From: Paenibacillus montaniterrae
GTDB lineage: Bacteria > Bacillota > Bacilli > Paenibacillales > Paenibacillaceae
Assembly (NCBI RefSeq): GCF_018403185.1
Contig: NZ_BOSE01000016.1
Span: forward strand, 1 to 64,000
DNA length: 64,000 bases
Reading direction: 5' to 3'
Of the stretch, positions 17,881 to 26,300 are shown in pieces. The notes beneath the pieces were generated by a model. It saw only the letters and a list, made by a program, of their open reading frames with translations, ran no database searches and was not told the DNA's origin. Position 1 is the first letter of the stretch, and every line of letters begins with the position of its first letter. A program made the translations under genes and the position numbers.

Positions 17881-18537
17881 ATGAGTATCGACCTCAAAGA
17901 ATGGAGTACGCTTGAATATGACAATAATACGGACGAGGAAATTGTTGAAGCCGTCCGTGAAGGCGATAGTATAGCGCTGGAATTCTTGATCAATAAATAT
18001 AAAAACTTCGTTCGCGCGAAGGCCAGATCATACTTTCTCATTGGTGCTGATCGTGAAGATATTGTTCAAGAAGGAATGATAGGCTTATATAAAGCAATTC
18101 GCGATTATAAGGGAGACAAGCTGTCAAGCTTTAAAGCCTTCGCTGAGCTTTGCATAACACGTCAAATCATTACCGCGATTAAAACCGCTACTCGCCAAAA
18201 GCATATTCCTCTAAATTCCTATGTTTCTTTGGACAAGCCGATATATGATGAAGATTCCGACCGTACACTATTAGATGTGATATGTGGTACTAGAGTGTCG
18301 GATCCAGAAGAGCTGATTATTAATCAGGAAGAGTTCTCGGGACTTGAAGACAAAATGGCGGAAATTTTAAGCGACCTCGAGCGCAAGGTGCTGATGCTGT
18401 ATTTGGATGGACGTTCCTATCAGGAGATTGCTGTTGATCTCAATCGTCATGTCAAATCAATCGACAATGCCTTGCAGCGCGTCAAGCGCAAGCTTGAAAA
18501 ATATTTAGAGGTTCGCGATACGACAGAGCATATGTAA
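17881..18537 (+). CDS. sigH: RNA polymerase sigma factor SigH
   Basis: Sigma-70 family factor of the SigH/Spo0H group, which in Bacillus directs transition-state and early sporulation genes. Region 2 is visible in ADREDIVQEGMIGLYKAIRDYKGDKLSSFKAFAELCITRQII, with the core-binding and -10 recognition residues. Region 4 has the helix-turn-helix SYQEIAVDLNRHVKSIDNALQRVKRKL. 218 residues is normal. GGAGGGATGGGGT before ATG 17881. The gene sits between rae1 and rpmG as in Bacillus. Confidence 0.95.
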   Translation: MSIDLKEWSTLEYDNNTDEEIVEAVREGDSIALEFLINKYKNFVRAKARSYFLIGADREDIVQEGMIGLYKAIRDYKGDKLSSFKAFAELCITRQIITAIKTATRQKHIPLNSYVSLDKPIYDEDSDRTLLDVICGTRVSDPEELIINQEEFSGLEDKMAEILSDLERKVLMLYLDGRSYQEIAVDLNRHVKSIDNALQRVKRKLEKYLEVRDTTEHM

Positions 18538-18561
18538 TCATGATATTTATATCATCAAGCG

Positions 18562-18610
18562 ATGGACTGTCTTTGCTGTCTGAACTTTTCGGGCATTGAA
18601 GACAGTCCAT
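18562..18610 (+). other. Hairpin downstream of sigH
   Basis: A 10-base perfect inverted repeat (ATGGACTGTC at 18562-18571, GACAGTCCAT at 18601-18610) with a 29-base loop and only a weak T tail. Possibly a poor terminator of sigH. The rest of the 329-base space before rpmG holds the promoter at 18735 and nothing else I recognise. Confidence 0.45.
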
Positions 18611-18734
18611 TGGTTTAAGTTTCACTATATTTGGCCGATACTGGTTACAGAGAGTTGATGCTAGAAAAGCTGGGCCAGTATGCTTTTGCTAAAATTCGGC
18701 AACGAAATTGTACACCCGAGACCGTTGTTTTACG

Positions 18735-18763
18735 TTGACATGGCGAATGCCTTGTGCTAAAGT
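18735..18763 (+). promoter_or_regulatory. Promoter of rpmG-secE-nusG
   Basis: Perfect TTGACA at 18735-18740 and TAAAGT at 18758-18763 with a 17-base spacer, about 100 bases upstream of rpmG. Confidence 0.75.
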
Positions 18764-18866
18764 GTTTAGGTAGGCCTTGAAAAAGGTTTTTTCGTTATGG
18801 TTAAAACTTTTGACTTGGCGATAAAGTAGGATTCGTATTTTTTAGCAGTTCGGGAGGTGTTATTCA

Positions 18867-19016
18867 ATGCGGGTTATCATCACGCTGGCATGCACAAACT
18901 GCAAACAGAGAAACTATGCGACAACTAAAAACAAACGCAATCACCCCGACCGCATCGAGTTGAAGAAGTTTTGCAAGTTCTGTAACGAGCAGACTCCTCA
19001 TCGCGAGACGAGATAG
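18867..19016 (+). CDS. rpmG: Ribosomal protein bL33, zinc-binding form
   Basis: 49 residues, too short for most gene finders. bL33 sits on the large subunit near the E site. Four cysteines (C9, C12, C36, C39) make the zinc-ribbon form of the protein; Firmicutes often also have a Cys-less copy used under zinc limitation. CGGGAGGTG precedes ATG 18867. It is the usual neighbour of secE. Confidence 0.96.
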   Translation: MRVIITLACTNCKQRNYATTKNKRNHPDRIELKKFCKFCNEQTPHRETR

Positions 19017-19034
19017 TCAATTGGAGGTGTGAAC

Positions 19035-19244
19035 GTGACATTTTTAGCGAAAGTGAAACAAGGCTTTAGTACGACGTTTAGTTTTTTTGCTGACAGTTGG
19101 GCAGAGCTTAAAAAAGTCCGTTGGCCTAGTCGTAAGGAATTGACGAGCTATACCCTCGTTGTTCTCGTGACGGTTATTGCTGTGACGATTTACTTCTGGC
19201 TCCTAGACATCGGGATTTCAGCTCTCGTAGATCTAATTGTCTAA
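19035..19244 (+). CDS. secE: SecE, preprotein translocase subunit
   Basis: 69 residues, the short single-helix form found in Firmicutes. An amphipathic stretch (AELKKVRWPSRKEL) is followed by one membrane helix at the C terminus (TLVVLVTVIAVTIYFWLLDI). It clamps SecY in the membrane channel. The frame also has a GTG at 19029, but GGAGGT ends right before it; GTG 19035 has 7-base spacing and is preferred. Followed by nusG 24 bases later. Confidence 0.95.
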   Translation: MTFLAKVKQGFSTTFSFFADSWAELKKVRWPSRKELTSYTLVVLVTVIAVTIYFWLLDIGISALVDLIV

Positions 19245-19268
19245 CGAAAGCCCAAAGGTGGATTTGTG

Positions 19269-19802
19269 ATGGAAAAAAGATGGTACGTCGTGCATACGTA
19301 TTCTGGCTATGAAAACAAGGTCAAGGCAAATTTGGAGCGTCGCGTCGAATCGATGAACATGGAGGATAAAATCTTTCGTGTGCTCGTTCCGATGGAAGAC
19401 GAGATCGTAGAGAAGGACGGAAAGCGCAAAACCGTTCAACGCAAGGTTTATCCTGGCTACGTGCTCGTGGAGATGATCCAGACGGATGATTCTTGGTACG
19501 TTGTTCGCAATACGCCAGGGGTTACGGGTTTCGTAGGGTCGACTGGTTCAGGTTCCAAACCAACCCCTCTTTTGCCAGAGGAAGTAGATCAAATTCTGAA
19601 GCATATGGGAATGGAAGAGCCTAAGCCTAAGATTGAGTTTGAGCTGAAAGAAACTGTTCGCGTCAAAGTAGGTCCTTTTGCAGACTTTGTCGGAACCGTA
19701 GAAGAAATTCTGCTCGACAAGGCGAAGCTAAAGGTTCACGTCAACATGTTTGGTAGAGAAACCCCGCTTGAGCTTGACTATACTCAAGTAGAAAAGGTTT
19801 AA
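19269..19802 (+). CDS. nusG: Transcription termination/antitermination factor NusG
   Basis: N-terminal NGN domain (KRWYVVHTYSGYENKVKANLE) that binds the RNA polymerase clamp and C-terminal KOW domain (VKVGPFADFVGTVEEI) that binds partners such as S10 or Rho. 177 residues. The upstream GTG at 19266 is directly adjacent; ATG 19269 after AAAGGTGG is the likely start. rplK follows after 68 bases. Confidence 0.97.
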   Translation: MEKRWYVVHTYSGYENKVKANLERRVESMNMEDKIFRVLVPMEDEIVEKDGKRKTVQRKVYPGYVLVEMIQTDDSWYVVRNTPGVTGFVGSTGSGSKPTPLLPEEVDQILKHMGMEEPKPKIEFELKETVRVKVGPFADFVGTVEEILLDKAKLKVHVNMFGRETPLELDYTQVEKV

Positions 19803-19870
19803 TCGCCTGGGGACTCGCACAAGCGCTTGACAACAGGCTGCTTGTATATCACGTCAAGGAGGTGTGAATC

Positions 19871-20296
19871 ATGGCAAAGAAAGTTATTAAATTGGTTAAG
19901 CTGCAAATTCCTGCAGGTAAAGCTAACCCGGCGCCACCAGTTGGTCCAGCACTAGGTCAAGCAGGTGTCAACATTATGGCATTCTGTAAGGAGTTTAATG
20001 CTCGTACAGCAGATCAAGCTGGTTTGATTATTCCAGTTGTTATCACTGTATTCGAGGACCGTTCCTTTACTTTCGAAACAAAAACGCCACCTGCAGCAGT
20101 ATTGCTTCGCGTAGCGGCTGGTATCGAAAAAGGATCTGGCGAACCAAACAAGAAAAAAGTTGCAACGGTTAAACGCGATAAAGTTCGTGAAATCGCTGAA
20201 ACTAAAATGCCTGACCTTAATGCAGCTTCTGTTGAAGCAGCTATGCTTATGGTTGAAGGTACTGCTCGTTCTATGGGTATTACGATTGTTGACTAA
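19871..20296 (+). CDS. rplK: Ribosomal protein uL11
   Basis: 141 residues, full length. Forms the base of the L7/L12 stalk and binds the GTPase-associated region of 23S rRNA. The proline-rich LQIPAGKANPAPPVGPALGQAGVNIMAFC N-terminal segment and the C-terminal GTARSMGITI are diagnostic. CAAGGAGGTGTGA precedes ATG 19871. A TTGACA at 19827 has no -10 at proper distance, so I see no separate promoter. Confidence 0.98.
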   Translation: MAKKVIKLVKLQIPAGKANPAPPVGPALGQAGVNIMAFCKEFNARTADQAGLIIPVVITVFEDRSFTFETKTPPAAVLLRVAAGIEKGSGEPNKKKVATVKRDKVREIAETKMPDLNAASVEAAMLMVEGTARSMGITIVD

Positions 20297-20355
20297 TCGC
20301 AGCACGGTAATCCATATGCGAGATCGACTCGCTTTGTGAAGCAATTGCTTCACGG

Positions 20356-20394
20356 GTGGGAGGAGGACGTTAGGCGTCGCTCCGTTAAAACCAC
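20356..20394 (+). promoter_or_regulatory. Candidate L1-binding mRNA structure before rplA
   Basis: GTGG at 20356-20359 pairs with CCAC at 20391-20394. Inside are GGAG/CTCC and GACG/CGTC pairs and an asymmetric internal loop with GTTAAAA on the 3' side. The hairpin ends just before the AGGAGG of rplA. L1 is known to repress its own operon by binding mRNA that mimics its rRNA site; assigning this element to L1 is inference. Confidence 0.5.
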
Positions 20395-20411
20395 ATTAGG
20401 AGGAACTTACA

Positions 20412-21104
20412 ATGGCTAAACATGGTAAGAAATATGTTGAAGCAGCTAAGCTGATCGATCGTGACGCTAGCTATGAGCCACTTCAAGCAATCGAGCTTGT
20501 TAAGAAGGCTTCTACAGCAAAATTCGACGAGTCTGTTGAAGTTGCTGTACGCTTGGGTGTAGACCCTCGTAAACAAGACCAGGCTGTTCGTGGCGTTGTT
20601 GTATTGCCGCACGGTACTGGTAAAACGAAAAAAGTTTTGGTTTTCGCTAAAGGCGAAAAGCTGAAAGAAGCAGAAGCTGCTGGCGCTGACTATGTTGGCG
20701 ACACAGACATGATCAACAAAATCCAACAAGGTTGGTTTGATTTCGACGTTTGCGTAGCTACGCCTGATATGATGGCGGAAGTTGGTAAACTAGGTCGTAT
20801 CCTTGGTGGTAAAGGCCTTATGCCGAACCCTAAAGCAGGCACAGTAACATTTGATGTTGCTAAAGCTGTTCAAGAAATCAAAGCGGGTAAAATTGAATAC
20901 CGTCTTGATAAAGCAGGTCAAATCCATGCTCCAATCGGTAAAGTTTCATTCGACGCTGAAAAGCTGAATGAAAACCTTAAAGCGCTAATCGATGCATTGC
21001 TGCGCGCTAAACCGGCTGCTGCAAAAGGTGTTTACCTGAAAAACATCGCGGTTTCTTCTACAATGGGCCCTGGCGCTCGCGTAAACACTGCTAGCTATCG
21101 CTAA
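20412..21104 (+). CDS. rplA: Ribosomal protein uL1
   Basis: 230 residues. Forms the mobile L1 stalk that guides deacylated tRNA out of the E site. Signature segments EVAVRLGVDPRKQDQAVRG and MPNPKAGTVT are present. TTAGGAGG precedes ATG 20412. Downstream the L10 leader separates it from rplJ-rplL. Confidence 0.98.
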   Translation: MAKHGKKYVEAAKLIDRDASYEPLQAIELVKKASTAKFDESVEVAVRLGVDPRKQDQAVRGVVVLPHGTGKTKKVLVFAKGEKLKEAEAAGADYVGDTDMINKIQQGWFDFDVCVATPDMMAEVGKLGRILGGKGLMPNPKAGTVTFDVAKAVQEIKAGKIEYRLDKAGQIHAPIGKVSFDAEKLNENLKALIDALLRAKPAAAKGVYLKNIAVSSTMGPGARVNTASYR

Positions 21105-21106
21105 TT

Positions 21107-21325
21107 GTAGGCAGGAAATGCGACTTAAAATTGAAAATGCATACCGTAGACAGTAGGTGCCCAAACAGGCTTAATTTCCTACCGAGGTGTTATGATAGAG
21201 CGTTAAAGCTTCAATGTTTATTGAAAAGCGAACGAAATCATGGCCCTCGCTATGTTTGCGAGGGCCTTTCTCATGCATCGAGGACGGAATCTCTCATTCA
21301 CGGGATGTAAACATTTACGGGAGGT
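21107..21325 (+). promoter_or_regulatory. L10 leader (ribosomal protein L10-L12 autoregulatory leader)
   Basis: The 228-base space between rplA and rplJ has the expected position and layout of the bacterial L10 leader: a structured 5' part containing GGTGCCCAAACAGG, then a GC-rich hairpin GGCCCTCGC/GCGAGGGCC at 21242-21270 followed by TTTC, which can act as an attenuator. In Bacilli the L10-L12 complex binds this leader and lowers rplJ-rplL expression. The boundaries are approximate. Confidence 0.75.
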
Positions 21326-21332
21326 GTACAGT

Positions 21333-21836
21333 TTGGCTAACGCTAAGATTATCGAGCAGAAACAAGAAGCAGTTAAAGTTGTAGCTGGCAAGCTTTCTTC
21401 CAGCCCAAGTACGATCGTTGCGGATTATCGCGGATTGAACGTTGCTCAAGTTACTGAGCTTCGTAAACAGCTTCGTGAAGCAGGCATTGAGTTCCAAGTT
21501 CTTAAAAACTCAATCGTGCGTCGTGCGACTGAAGGTACTGAATATACAGCTCTTAATGATATTCTTACTGGTCCTACAGCTGTTGCGTTTAGTGGCGAAG
21601 ACGCTGTTGCTCCAGCTAAAATCCTTTATAACTTCGCAAAGGAAAACGATGCGTTGCAAATTAAAGGTGGTCTAGTTGAAGGGAAAGTAATTGACGAGGC
21701 TCAAGTTAAAGCTCTTGCTCAGCTTCCTTCTCGCGAAGGTCTTCTTTCTATGCTACTCAGCGTGCTTCAAGCGCCAGTTCGCAACTTCGCGCTTGCAGTT
21801 AAAGCTGTTGGTGAAAAGCAAGAAGCTCAAGCTTAA
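21333..21836 (+). CDS. rplJ: Ribosomal protein uL10
   Basis: Stalk base protein that anchors L7/L12 dimers. The frame is open from 21240, but that part belongs to the L10 leader. TTG 21333, 7 bases after GGGAGGTG, gives the expected MANAKIIEQKQEAV start (167 residues). RNA-binding segment SSPSTIVADYRGLNVAQVTELRKQLREAGI and the C-terminal helix that carries L12 are present. Confidence 0.96.
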   Translation: MANAKIIEQKQEAVKVVAGKLSSSPSTIVADYRGLNVAQVTELRKQLREAGIEFQVLKNSIVRRATEGTEYTALNDILTGPTAVAFSGEDAVAPAKILYNFAKENDALQIKGGLVEGKVIDEAQVKALAQLPSREGLLSMLLSVLQAPVRNFALAVKAVGEKQEAQA

Positions 21837-21918
21837 TCTTGTTTTACGTTTTCTTGATTTGAAACAAATGCGATACGCATTATAAACCAAAAAAATAAAA
21901 ATTTTCGGAGGTAATACC

Positions 21919-22284
21919 ATGTCTAAAGAGCAAATCTTAGAAGCAATTAAAGGTATGACTGTTCTTGAACTGAACGATCTTGTTAAAGCAATTGAAGAAG
22001 AATTCGGCGTAACTGCTGCAGCTCCTGTAGCTGTTGTAGCTGGTGGCGCAGACGCTGGCGCAGCTGCTGCTCAAACTGAATTCGACGTAATCCTAGCTAA
22101 CGCTGGTGCTTCTAAAATCAACGTTATCAAAGTGGTTCGCGAAATCACTGGCCTTGGCTTGAAAGAAGCAAAAGAGCTTGTTGACGGCGCTCCTAAAGCA
22201 ATCAAAGAAAAAGTTAGCCAAGAAGAAGCAGATGCTGTTAAAGCTAAACTTGAAGAAGCTGGCGCTACTGTAGAAGTTAAGTAA
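21919..22284 (+). CDS. rplL: Ribosomal protein bL12
   Basis: 121 residues: an N-terminal dimerisation helix pair, an alanine/glycine-rich hinge (about 33-55) and the C-terminal factor-binding domain with KTINVIKVVRE-like and GLGLKEAKELVDGAPKAIKE segments. Recruits translation GTPases to the ribosome. TCGGAGGTAAT precedes ATG 21919. Terminator at 22311. Confidence 0.98.
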   Translation: MSKEQILEAIKGMTVLELNDLVKAIEEEFGVTAAAPVAVVAGGADAGAAAAQTEFDVILANAGASKINVIKVVREITGLGLKEAKELVDGAPKAIKEKVSQEEADAVKAKLEEAGATVEVK

Positions 22285-22310
22285 TTAATTTTTACTTGCG
22301 ACATCTTGCA

Positions 22311-22347
22311 AAGCCCCTTGAAGCCTTGGCTTCAAGGGGTTTCTTTC
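22311..22347 (+). terminator. Terminator after rplL
   Basis: AAGCCCCTTGAAGCC at 22311-22325 pairs with GGCTTCAAGGGGTTT at 22328-22342, a 15-base stem with few T after it (TTTCTTT). It ends the rplKAJL unit. Confidence 0.88.
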
Positions 22348-22395
22348 CATGTTTGCCGAGGCTAAAGACTGAAAATGAATGAGGCGGTGACTTAC

Positions 22396-22992
22396 TTGAG
22401 CAATCACTATTACAGCAAGCAGCCAGATGTTGCGAGCAACAAGCAGCGGCATGAATGGGAGCTGCGCGGCTTCAAGCTGACCTTTACAACGGATGCAGGT
22501 GTCTTTTCCAAAGCTGGGGTTGATTACGGCAGTCAAGTATTGATCAAAGCTATGGAGTTTGCAGAAGATGCTACCGTATTGGATGTAGGTTGCGGCTATG
22601 GCCCAATTGGAATTACTGCAGCCAAGCTTGCTCCACAAGGTCATGTTACGATGATTGACGTCAATGAGCGAGCGGTAGAGCTAAGCAAATGGAATGCGGC
22701 GCAAAACGGTGTTCATAACGTAACGGTTCTGCAAAGCGATCTGTATGAAGCTGTAAAGGATGAAACCTTTGATTGTATAATTAGCAATCCGCCTATTCGC
22801 GCAGGGAAATCGGTCGTTCATCAAATTTTTGAGCAAGGCTATCAATTGCTAAGAAGTGGTGGCAGCATGTGGATTGTCATTCAAAAAAAGCAAGGAGCGC
22901 CTTCTGCGAAAGAAAAGCTCGAATCGCTTTTTGTCGAAGTAGTGGAGGTCACGAAGGATAAAGGCTACCGCATTTTCAAGGCAACGAAGTGA
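22396..22992 (+). CDS. rRNA small-subunit guanine-N2 methyltransferase-like protein (YbxB family)
   Basis: Class I SAM-dependent methyltransferase of the RsmC type; Bacillus ybxB lies at this place between rplL and rpoB. SAM-binding VLDVGCGYGPIGIT and the catalytic NPP motif (ISNPPIRAGK) are present, and the family start MSNHYYSKQP and FTTDAGVFSK are clear. The modified nucleotide is not known from sequence. TTG 22396 with GAGGCGGTG at 22381 gives this start; the ATG at 22375 has no binding site. 198 residues. Confidence 0.88.
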   Translation: MSNHYYSKQPDVASNKQRHEWELRGFKLTFTTDAGVFSKAGVDYGSQVLIKAMEFAEDATVLDVGCGYGPIGITAAKLAPQGHVTMIDVNERAVELSKWNAAQNGVHNVTVLQSDLYEAVKDETFDCIISNPPIRAGKSVVHQIFEQGYQLLRSGGSMWIVIQKKQGAPSAKEKLESLFVEVVEVTKDKGYRIFKATK

Positions 22993-23055
22993 TCGAGGCG
23001 GCAGACAAGCTTTACTATGAAAATTGTAGTGAAAACGCGAGGAAAAATATTTGAC

Positions 23056-23385
23056 TTGACATTTTTAATATGTTAATATTATAAAATGTCAGCATAAAAT
23101 TGCTTGAGTTGTGTTTAGTTGTCTCCGTGTCAAGAGTGAATTTGCTGCACGATCAGAAAAATTTATCTATCATGGAGTATAACCGTAATAATTTGGGCAA
23201 AATTACTTGATATGGACCATTTTGTCAATTAAGAGGATGGTCAACAACCTGAAACATGCTCTTTTTTCGAATTATTCGATAAGGGCTTTTCTTTATTTTA
23301 TGATCACTATAATCTAAGATTGTGGAGATCGCAACAGCAATTTAAATTTCGATGCTGTTAGACAGACATGAGGGGTGAGGTTAAG
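23056..23385 (+). promoter_or_regulatory. Promoter and long leader of rpoBC
   Basis: TTGACA at 23056-23061 and TATAAA at 23080-23085 (18-base spacer) form a strong SigA-type promoter. About 290 bases of AT-rich leader follow before rpoB. It contains a GACCAT/ATGGTC inverted repeat near 23214-23241 and a CTCTTTTTT run near 23260, but no clear terminator or known riboswitch. Nothing else is seen in the 393-base space. Confidence 0.7.
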
Positions 23386-26300
23386 TTGGCAGGACAACTT
23401 GTTCAGTATGGTCGACGTACGCGTAGAAGCTACGCTCGGATCAAAGAGGTGCTGGAAGTCCCGAACCTGATTGAAATCCAACAAAAATCGTACGAGAAGT
23501 TTTTGGAGACAGATTTAATAGAGCTGTTCCAGGACATTTCTCCGATTACGGACTTTACAGGGAATTTATCGCTGGAGTTTATTGATTACAGCTTGGGTGA
23601 GCCAAAGTATTCAGTCGATGAATCAAAAGAGCGGGATGTTACGTATGCAGCTCCTTTGCGCGTAAAAGTGCGCTTATTTAATAAGGAGACAGGCGAAGTT
23701 AAGGAACAAGAAGTCTTTATGGGAGATTTCCCACTAATGACCGAAACCGGCACGTTTATTATTAACGGGGCGGAACGCGTAATTGTCAGCCAATTGGTTC
23801 GATCCCCGAGTGTGTATTTCAGCACTAAGGTTGATAAAAACGGTAAGAAAGCATACACGGCTACTGTAATTCCTAACCGTGGTGCTTGGCTCGAGCTTGA
23901 GACAGATGCGAAGGATATTGTATATGTTCGTATTGACCGGACGCGCAAAATTCCAGTTACTGTATTGCTGCGAGCACTTGGTTTCGGCACAGACGCAGAA
24001 ATCCTTGATTTGCTTGGACATGATGAGTACATTGCAAACACGCTTGACAAGGACAGCACAGATTCAACAGAGAAAGCGCTGATTGAAATCTATGAGCGCC
24101 TTCGTCCAGGCGAGCCGCCAACATTGGACAATGCGAAAAGCTTGCTCGTTGCACGCTTCTTCGATCCAAAACGCTATGACTTGGCGAATGTTGGACGCTA
24201 TAAAATTAACAAAAAGCTTCATATCAAAAACCGTCTGTTCAATCAACGCCTTGCTGAGGACTTGATTGATGCATCGACAGGTGAAATTGTAGCTGAAAAA
24301 GGTCAAGTGATCGACCGTCGCTTGCTCGATCAAATTTTGGATCGACTAGAGTCGGATATCGGATTTAAAACATACTCCGTAGCGAATGGCGTGCTTGAAG
24401 CGCATGACATCCCGTTGCAAACAATCAGCGTATATTCACCGCTTGATGAGAGCAAGATCATTAAAATTATTGCCAATGGCATTATCGATAAATCTGTGAA
24501 GCATATTACGCCTGCAGATATTATCGCGTCCATCAACTACTTCTTGAATCTACTTCATGGCGTCGGAGATGTGGATGATATTGACCATCTGGGCAATCGT
24601 CGCTTGCGTTCTGTCGGCGAGCTTCTGCAAAACCAATTCCGTATTGGTCTATCGCGCATGGAGCGCGTTGTACGCGAAAGAATGTCAATTCAGGATGCCA
24701 ATGCAATTACGCCTCAGGCATTAATTAATATTCGTCCAGTCATTGCGTCGATTAAAGAGTTCTTCGGATCCTCTCAGTTGTCGCAATTTATGGACCAAAC
24801 AAACCCGCTTGCGGAATTGACGCATAAGCGTCGTCTTTCGGCGCTGGGACCAGGCGGTTTGACGCGTGAGCGCGCAGGCTTTGAAGTACGCGACGTTCAC
24901 AACTCTCACTATGGCCGCATGTGTCCAATCGAGACGCCGGAGGGACCGAACATCGGGTTGATCAATTCCTTGTCTACGTATGCACGCATCAATGAGTATG
25001 GCTTTATTGAAGCGCCGTACCGTTGGGTTGACCCGGAAACAGGCGTTGTAACGGAAAAAGTAACCTATATGACTGCTGATGAAGAGTACAACTACATCGT
25101 TGCTCAGGCAAACGCTCCGCTTACAGAGGATAACAAGTTTGCTGAAAAAGAAACGATTGTGCGCTTCAACAAGCAGGCTGACAATATTTTGACGATGCCA
25201 AGTAACCGTGTAGACTACATGGACGTTTCGCCTAAGCAGGTCGTTTCCGTAGCGACTGCGTTGATTCCGTTTCTTGAGAACGACGACTCCAACCGTGCGC
25301 TGATGGGTTCGAACATGCAGCGTCAGGCTGTACCATTGCTCGTGCCGAAAGCACCATTTGTTGGTACTGGTATGGAGCATAAGGCTGCTAAAGATTCTGG
25401 CGTATGTATCGTTTCCAAATACGACGGTGTAATCGAGCGCGTAACAGCGAATGAAATTTTGCTGCGTCGCGTAGAGCTTGTCGATGGCAAGGAAGTGCAG
25501 GGAGACTTGATTAGACATAAGCTTCATAAGTTTATGCGTTCTAACCAAGGCACATGCATTAACCAGCGTCCGCTTGTTCGCAAAGGCGACGTCATTAAAA
25601 AAGGCGATATTCTTGCCGACGGTCCGTCTACAGAAAACGGCGAATTGGCTCTTGGACGCAACGTTGTTGTCGCGTTCATGACTTGGGAAGGCTACAACTA
25701 TGAGGATGCGATCCTGCTTAGTGAAAAGCTGGTTAAAGAAGATGTGTATACGTCTATTCATATTGAAGAATACGAATCCGAAGCTCGCGATACGAAGCTT
25801 GGTCCGGAGGAAATTACACGCGATATTCCTAACGTTGGTGAAGAAGCGCTTCGCAATCTTGACGAGCGCGGCATTATCCGCGTAGGTGCGGAAATCAACT
25901 CTGGCGACATTCTAGTAGGTAAAGTAACGCCGAAGGGTGTAACCGAGCTTACAGCCGAGGAGCGCCTGCTGCATGCGATCTTTGGTGAGAAGGCGCGCGA
26001 GGTGCGCGATACATCGCTGCGCGTGCCGCATGGTACGACTGGTATCGTAGTTGATGTGAAAGTATTTACACGCGAAAATGGCGATGAGCTGCCACCAGGC
26101 GTAAATCATCTTGTGCGTGTCTATATTGCGCAAAAGCGTAAAATTTCAGAAGGCGATAAAATGGCGGGACGCCACGGTAACAAAGGTGTCATCGCACGTA
26201 TTATGCCTGAAGAAGATATGCCGTTCCTACCGGATGGCACGCCTGTAGAGGTTGTTCTTAACCCGCTTGGGGTACCATCACGTATGAACATCGGTCAGGC

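Noticed and set aside
19827..19850. TTGACA upstream of rplK as a promoter
   Set aside because: TATATC is only 12 bases away; no -10 at normal distance.
24757..24846. Rifampicin-resistance changes in rpoB
   Set aside because: The GSSQLSQFMDQTNPLAELTHKR-type region has the sensitive-type residues; rpsL lysines are likewise unchanged.
24721..25761. 346-residue reverse frame within rpoB
   Set aside because: Shadow of rpoB, with composition typical for the antisense of a conserved gene.
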